16,002 nt of DNA from an uncultured Eubacteriales bacterium (GTDB lineage Bacteria; Bacillota; Clostridia; Oscillospirales; Oscillospiraceae). This document shows positions 12,970 to 16,002 of the stretch, piece by piece. The notes below the pieces were generated by a model. It was not told where the DNA came from. It did no database searches and saw nothing but the letters and a program-made list of their open reading frames with translations. The stretch's first letter is position 1, and every line of letters starts with the position of its first letter. The stretch lies in NCBI GenBank assembly GCA_900550705.1, contig URTG01000025.1:1-16002 (forward strand), written 5' to 3'. Both the position numbers and the translations under genes were made by a program.

Positions 12970-12986
12970 CAAGTCCATCCGCGCAA

Positions 12987-13029
12987 AAAGGACCCATCCG
13001 AGACACGCCGCGTCTCGGATGGGTCCTTT
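12987..13029. terminator. Strong bidirectional terminator
   Basis: Perfect 18-bp stem (12987-13004 with 13012-13029), core GGACCCATCCGAGAC, loop ACGCCGC. It is followed by GTTTTT on the plus strand and by TT from the extra A's on the minus strand, so it can end both RNase J and the convergent CHR transporter genes. Confidence 0.92.
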
Positions 13030-13062
13030 GTTTTTCGGCAGGATGCTCCCGCCGCTCCGTTC

Positions 13063-13644
13063 TTAAAACCGCAGCACTGCCCCCAGCAGGGCGGATGCGC
13101 CGATAAATACGATGGGATGCAGCTTTTTCAGCGGGGTATACCGCATGGCAACGAACACCGCCACGGCCAGGATCAGCGCCGGCCAGTGGATGGCCAGGGT
13201 GTGGACGGCCTCGCCGCCCACGGTGACCAGCACGGCGGCGGCCACCGTCAGCCCGGCGGAGGCGATGAGGGCGGTGGACGCGGGGCGCAGACCGTAGAAC
13301 ACCGCATCCACCGCCTTGGACTGGCGGAACCGCTGCAAAAAGCCCGCAATAATCAGGATAATGACAATGGAGGGGAAAATCAGCCCCAGGGTGGCCACCG
13401 CCGCCCCGATGACGCCGGGAATGTGGTGTACTCCGGCGATCTGAAAGCCCACATAGGTGGCCATATTCACCCCCATGGGGCCGGGGGTGGACTCGGACAC
13501 GGCGATCATGGTGGTCAGCTCGCTGTTGGTGAACCACCCGGTGCGGGCCCCCAGATCCTGGAGGAAGGGGATGGTGGCCAGTCCGCCGCCCACGGCGAAC
13601 AGCCCCGTCTTGGCAAACTCAAAAAACAGACGCAGAAGGACCAT
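13063..13644 (-). CDS. Chromate transporter family subunit (second CHR half)
   Basis: A 193-residue multi-span membrane protein, one CHR domain. Family signatures: FEFAKTGLFAVGGGLATIPFL near the N-terminus, then SESTPGPMGVNMATYVGF and LGLIFPSIVIILIIAGF. Small CHR proteins come in pairs that form heterodimers equivalent to one long ChrA. Some export chromate; in anaerobic Clostridia the physiological anion is usually unknown. Its ATG (13644-13642) overlaps the TGA of the upstream half by one base (TGATG), so the pair is translationally coupled and made in equal amounts. It ends 34 bases from the bidirectional terminator shared with RNase J. Confidence 0.93.
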   Translation of the reverse strand: MVLLRLFFEFAKTGLFAVGGGLATIPFLQDLGARTGWFTNSELTTMIAVSESTPGPMGVNMATYVGFQIAGVHHIPGVIGAAVATLGLIFPSIVIILIIAGFLQRFRQSKAVDAVFYGLRPASTALIASAGLTVAAAVLVTVGGEAVHTLAIHWPALILAVAVFVAMRYTPLKKLHPIVFIGASALLGAVLRF

Positions 13645-14207
13645 CAGTTCCCCTCCCCTTTCGTTCCGCCGGAGTAATGAAACATCTGCTTGGCCGCGTA
13701 GCCCACCACGCCGGCGGCCAGGATCAGCAGCGCCGGGGACAGCCCCACAAAGAAGGCCAGCGCCAGCACCACCAGGAAAATGACCGCCGTGAGCACGTCC
13801 TTCACCGTGGACTTGCCCAGCTTGATGACGCTGGAGGCGATGAGGGCGACCACGCAGGCGTTCACCCCGGCCAGGGCGTGCTGCACGGCGGGGATGTCGG
13901 CGAAGTTGGTGAGAAACGTGGCAATGACGGAGATAATGATCACGGAGGGGAACACCACCCCCAGGGTGGCGGCAACGCCCCCCAGCCAGCCCTTATACTT
14001 GCAGCCGATGAAGGTGGCGGTGTTCACCGCGATCACGCCGGGGGTACACTGGCCGATGGCGTAGTAGTCGGTGAGCTCCTCGTCGGTGGCCCAGCCCTTC
14101 TTCTCCACCACCTCCCGCTGGAGAATGGGCAGCATGGCGTATCCGCCGCCGAAGGTGCAGGCCCCCATCTTGGCAAAGGTCCAGAACAGCTCCCAATAAA
14201 GACGCAA
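13644..14207 (-). CDS. Chromate transporter family subunit (first CHR half)
   Basis: A 187-residue CHR-domain membrane protein, partner of the next gene. Motifs: FWTFAKMGACTFGGGYAMLPIL, AIGQCTPGVIAVNTATFIG and LGVVFPSVIIISVIATFL. The start is TTG at 14207. An in-frame stop lies three codons upstream and the next ATG (residue 14) falls inside the conserved first helix, so TTG is the only sensible choice; AGAAG about 9 bases upstream is a weak ribosome site. The TTG start and poor site suggest low expression. It follows the ychF terminator; no convincing promoter of its own was found, so it may depend partly on read-through. Transported ion not decidable from sequence. Confidence 0.92.
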   Translation of the reverse strand: MRLYWELFWTFAKMGACTFGGGYAMLPILQREVVEKKGWATDEELTDYYAIGQCTPGVIAVNTATFIGCKYKGWLGGVAATLGVVFPSVIIISVIATFLTNFADIPAVQHALAGVNACVVALIASSVIKLGKSTVKDVLTAVIFLVVLALAFFVGLSPALLILAAGVVGYAAKQMFHYSGGTKGEGN

Positions 14208-14240
14208 GGGAATTCACTTCTCTTTCCTTGAATAAAAATA

Positions 14241-14277
14241 AGGCTGCCTCAAAACGTCCAACGTATCAAGACAGCCT
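14241..14277 (-). terminator. Terminator of ychF
   Basis: On the minus strand, a 16-position stem with one mismatch and several G-U pairs (AGGCTGTCTTGATACG with CGTTTTGAGGCAGCCT, loop TTGGA), followed by TATTTTTATT at 14231-14240. Good intrinsic terminator. Confidence 0.82.
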
Positions 14278-14290
14278 CTGTTGTTCGATT

Positions 14291-14333
14291 GTAGGGGCGG
14301 CCGCCCCCACATAGGTTTCGGGAAATTTTCCCG
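14291..14333. repeat. GTAGGGG palindromic element
   Basis: GTAGGGGCGG (14291-14300) starts a perfect 14-base palindrome, GGGGCGGCCGCCCC (14294-14307). After 11 bases comes a second one, CGGGAAA-T-TTTCCCG (14319-14333). It shares the GTAGGGG boundary with the elements at 2925 and 3075 and sits between ychF and its terminator. Confidence 0.6.
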
Positions 14334-14343
14334 CGAGGCGGTC

Positions 14344-15432
14344 TTACACGTTGAACCGGAACAGGATGATGTCGCCGTCCTGCACCACGTAGTCCTTGCC
14401 CTCCGAGCGGATGAGGCCCTTCTCCCGGGCGGCTGCCATGGTGCCGCAGGCCATCAGGTCCTCGTAAGACACCACCTCGGCGCGGATGAAGCCCCGCTCG
14501 AAGTCGGAGTGGATCTTACCGGCGGCCTGGGGGGCCTTGGTGCCCCGCTTGATGGTCCAGGCGCGGCACTCGTCCTCGCCGGAGGTCAGGTAGGAGATGA
14601 GGCCCAGCAGGGTATAGCTGGCCTTCACCAGCCGGTCCAGGCCGGACTCGGCGATGCCCAGGTCGTCCAGGAACATCTTCTTCTCCTCGGGCTCCAGCTC
14701 GGCGATCTCCGCCTCCAGCTTGGCGCAGACGGGCACCACCTGGGCGCCCTGGGCGGCGGCGCGCTCCTCCACCTGGCGGTAATACTCTACGCTGTGGGGG
14801 TCGGCAAAGCCGTCCTCGTCCAGGTTGGCGGCGTAGATCACGGGCTTGAGAGACAGCAGCTCGCAGTCGGGATACTCCTCGCCGATGTTCACCGTCTCGT
14901 AGGTCCGGGCGGACTTGCCGTCGTTCAGCCAGTCCCGCAGACCCTCGAAGTCGGCGGCCTCCTGCAGGAACTTCTTGTCCCCCTTGGCGGCCTTCTTGGC
15001 CTTGTCAATGCGGCGCTCCACCATCTCCAGGTCGGCCATGACCAGCTCCAGGTCGATGGTGTCAATGTCCCGCAGGGGGTCGGTGGAGCCCTCCACATGA
15101 ATGACGTTCTCGTCGTCGAAGCAGCGGACTACATGGACGATGGCGTCGGTCATGCGGATGTTGCCAAGGAACTTGTTGCCCAGCCCCTCGCCCTTAGACG
15201 CGCCCTTCACCAGACCGGCGATGTCCACAAACTCGATCACCGCCGGGGTGGTCTTCTTGGGGTGATACATCTCCGCCAGCTTGTCCAGCCGGTAGTCCGG
15301 CACCGCCACCATGCCCACATTGGGGTCAATGGTGCAGAAGGGATAGTTGGCGCTCTCCGCGCCGGCGTTGGTAATGGCGTTGAACAGGGTGCTCTTGCCT
15401 ACGTTGGGAAGACCTACGATACCCAGCTTCAT
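14344..15432 (-). CDS. ychF: Redox-sensitive ribosome-associated ATPase YchF
   Basis: A 362-residue Obg-class P-loop protein (OLA1/YchF). Walker A GLPNVGKS at 7-14, G3 motif DIAGLVKGAS at 70-79, and NLDE at 203-206 in place of the NKxD that gives guanine specificity, which explains the family's preference for ATP. A coiled-coil insert (about 130-160, LEMVERRIDKAKKAAK) and a C-terminal TGS domain (about 277-360, ending DYVVQDGDIILFRFNV) complete the standard architecture; length is normal. YchF binds ribosomes and is linked to translation and oxidative stress. ATG 15432 has AAGGAG (15443-15448) 10 bases upstream. Single gene with its own promoter and terminator. Confidence 0.97.
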   Translation of the reverse strand: MKLGIVGLPNVGKSTLFNAITNAGAESANYPFCTIDPNVGMVAVPDYRLDKLAEMYHPKKTTPAVIEFVDIAGLVKGASKGEGLGNKFLGNIRMTDAIVHVVRCFDDENVIHVEGSTDPLRDIDTIDLELVMADLEMVERRIDKAKKAAKGDKKFLQEAADFEGLRDWLNDGKSARTYETVNIGEEYPDCELLSLKPVIYAANLDEDGFADPHSVEYYRQVEERAAAQGAQVVPVCAKLEAEIAELEPEEKKMFLDDLGIAESGLDRLVKASYTLLGLISYLTSGEDECRAWTIKRGTKAPQAAGKIHSDFERGFIRAEVVSYEDLMACGTMAAAREKGLIRSEGKDYVVQDGDIILFRFNV

Positions 15433-15498
15433 AGTCGTTATTCTCCTTTATCTCCAGAGAGGGGCGGTAAAAAATCCCCTCCGATTTTGCCCGTGAAC

Positions 15499-15517
15499 CA
15501 CGGTCCGGCAGACCGTG
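15499..15517 (-). other. Leader hairpin of ychF
   Basis: CACGGTC (15499-15505) and GACCGTG (15511-15517), loop of 5, within the first bases of the predicted ychF transcript. No T-tract on either side, so it is not a clear terminator for the upstream ATPase gene. Confidence 0.5.
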
Positions 15518-15526
15518 CAGCTATTT

Positions 15527-15555
15527 ATTGTACCATGGAAGCGGGAAATGCTCAA
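15527..15555 (-). promoter_or_regulatory. Promoter of ychF
   Basis: Minus strand: TTGAGC (15550-15555), 17-base spacer, TACAAT (15527-15532, 5 of 6). Start near 15520, leader about 88 bases. Confidence 0.65.
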
Positions 15556-15590
15556 TAGAAAAATGCGGGGGATATTCCCTGGCTTCGCCC

Positions 15591-16002
15591 TCAGCTCCAC
15601 TCCTCCGCCAGGAGGAAATCGCGGATATTCCGGTGCTTGATCCCGTTCCGGCTCATATCGAACTCATCCAGGGAGACAACGTACTTCGGGAAGTTGTCGC
15701 GGATGCTGTCATACGCGCCAAACTCGCGGTTGACCGTTTCTTCCGATGCCAGCAGGTAAGTGACCTGAACGTACAGCTTTTCGCCGCGCTTGTCGCATAC
15801 AAAATCAATTTCCTTATCGCCCGTTCTGCCAACGGTCACTTGATAGCCCCGGCGCAGCAATTCCAGATAGACGATGTTTTCCAAAATGAGGTTGATGTCC
15901 CGCATATTGCCGCCAAAGACCGCCTCGCGGATGCCATGATCGGCAATATAATACTTCTCATTGGAGGCAAGGAGCTGCTTGCCCTGCAAATCCTCCCGCT
16001 TC
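15591..16002 (-). CDS. AAA-family ATPase with DUF4143 domain, C-terminal part
   Basis: The last 137 or so residues of a larger protein; the N-terminal part is outside the window. The frame is open to the edge, reading KREDLQGKQLLASNEKYYIADHG, which is mid-protein sequence for this family, so the TTG at 15989 is not a start. The visible part is the DUF4143 C-terminal domain: LENIVYLELLRRGYQV, then KEIDFVCDKRGEKLYVQVTY, a PD-(D/E)xK-like fold pattern with Asp in EIDF and QV in place of ExK, suggesting nucleic-acid binding rather than cutting. These ATPases (AAA_14/DUF4143) are abundant and often multi-copy in gut bacteria and archaea; their role is not established. The stop TGA is at 15591-15593. 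No terminator is obvious before the ychF promoter. Confidence 0.88.
   Translation of the reverse strand, partial: KREDLQGKQLLASNEKYYIADHGIREAVFGGNMRDINLILENIVYLELLRRGYQVTVGRTGDKEIDFVCDKRGEKLYVQVTYLLASEETVNREFGAYDSIRDNFPKYVVSLDEFDMSRNGIKHRNIRDFLLAEEWS

Noticed and set aside
11008..12978. 656-codon open frame on the minus strand over RNase J
   Set aside because: It is antisense to a textbook RNase J gene, has His/Gly/Asp/Val-rich low-information composition and no ribosome site; a shadow of GC-biased codons.
14241..14277. Transposon end (GGCTG...TTTTGAGGC resembles some IS termini)
   Set aside because: No transposase or matching second end; it folds as a terminator with a T-tract right where ychF needs one.
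14281..15558. 425-codon plus-strand frame over ychF
   Set aside because: Same antisense shadow effect; ychF on the other strand is complete with all motifs.
15989..15989. TTG at 15989 as the start of a 132-residue protein
   Set aside because: The frame continues to the window edge with family-typical sequence before it, so the gene is truncated by the window rather than starting here.

Overview
The window looks like chromosome from a GC-rich Gram-positive gut Clostridia member, most like the Oscillospiraceae (Flavonifractor/Pseudoflavonifractor-type). The basis is the strong GC bias in third positions, AGGAGG-type ribosome binding sites, Firmicutes families (LCP ligase, SLH proteins, RNase J), and intergenic GTAGGGG palindromes I associate with that group. 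Genus is not decidable from the sequence alone. I see no transposase, prophage, tRNA, rRNA or CRISPR array.

Layout. 6-2525: ilvD (minus) and a FadR-type GntR regulator (plus) diverge from an 83-bp intercore with overlapping consensus promoters and two tandem operator-like sites. 2526-3250: a gene-free stretch packed with hairpins and GTAGGGG/CCCCTAC elements. 3251-4984: a small lipoprotein, then an LCP wall-polymer ligase that seems to start at CTG, closed by a strong terminator. 5020-5310: a 32-residue single-span peptide and a convergent antisense RNA sharing a bidirectional terminator, which I read as a par/Fst-like type I toxin-antitoxin locus. 5341-9732: an XRE regulator (minus) diverging from a three-gene surface operon (two SLH proteins, one secreted cysteine peptidase/amidase). 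9738-12969: a WYL regulator (minus) and RNase J (plus) diverging around a 586-bp leader region. 13063-14207: a two-gene chromate-family (CHR) transporter. 14344-15432: ychF. 15591-16002: the C-terminal end of an AAA/DUF4143 ATPase cut by the window edge.

How the parts fit. Most of the window is housekeeping: branched-chain amino acid synthesis, RNA processing and a ribosome-associated ATPase. Two parts are more specific. One is the surface cluster: LCP attaches polymers to the wall, and SLH domains bind wall polymers. The other is the toxin-antitoxin-like locus at 5020-5310, the strongest candidate for an undescribed system here. Its antisense RNA can form 14 consecutive base pairs, two of them G-U, over the toxin start codon, and both transcripts end at the same hairpin, the layout known from par of plasmid pAD1.
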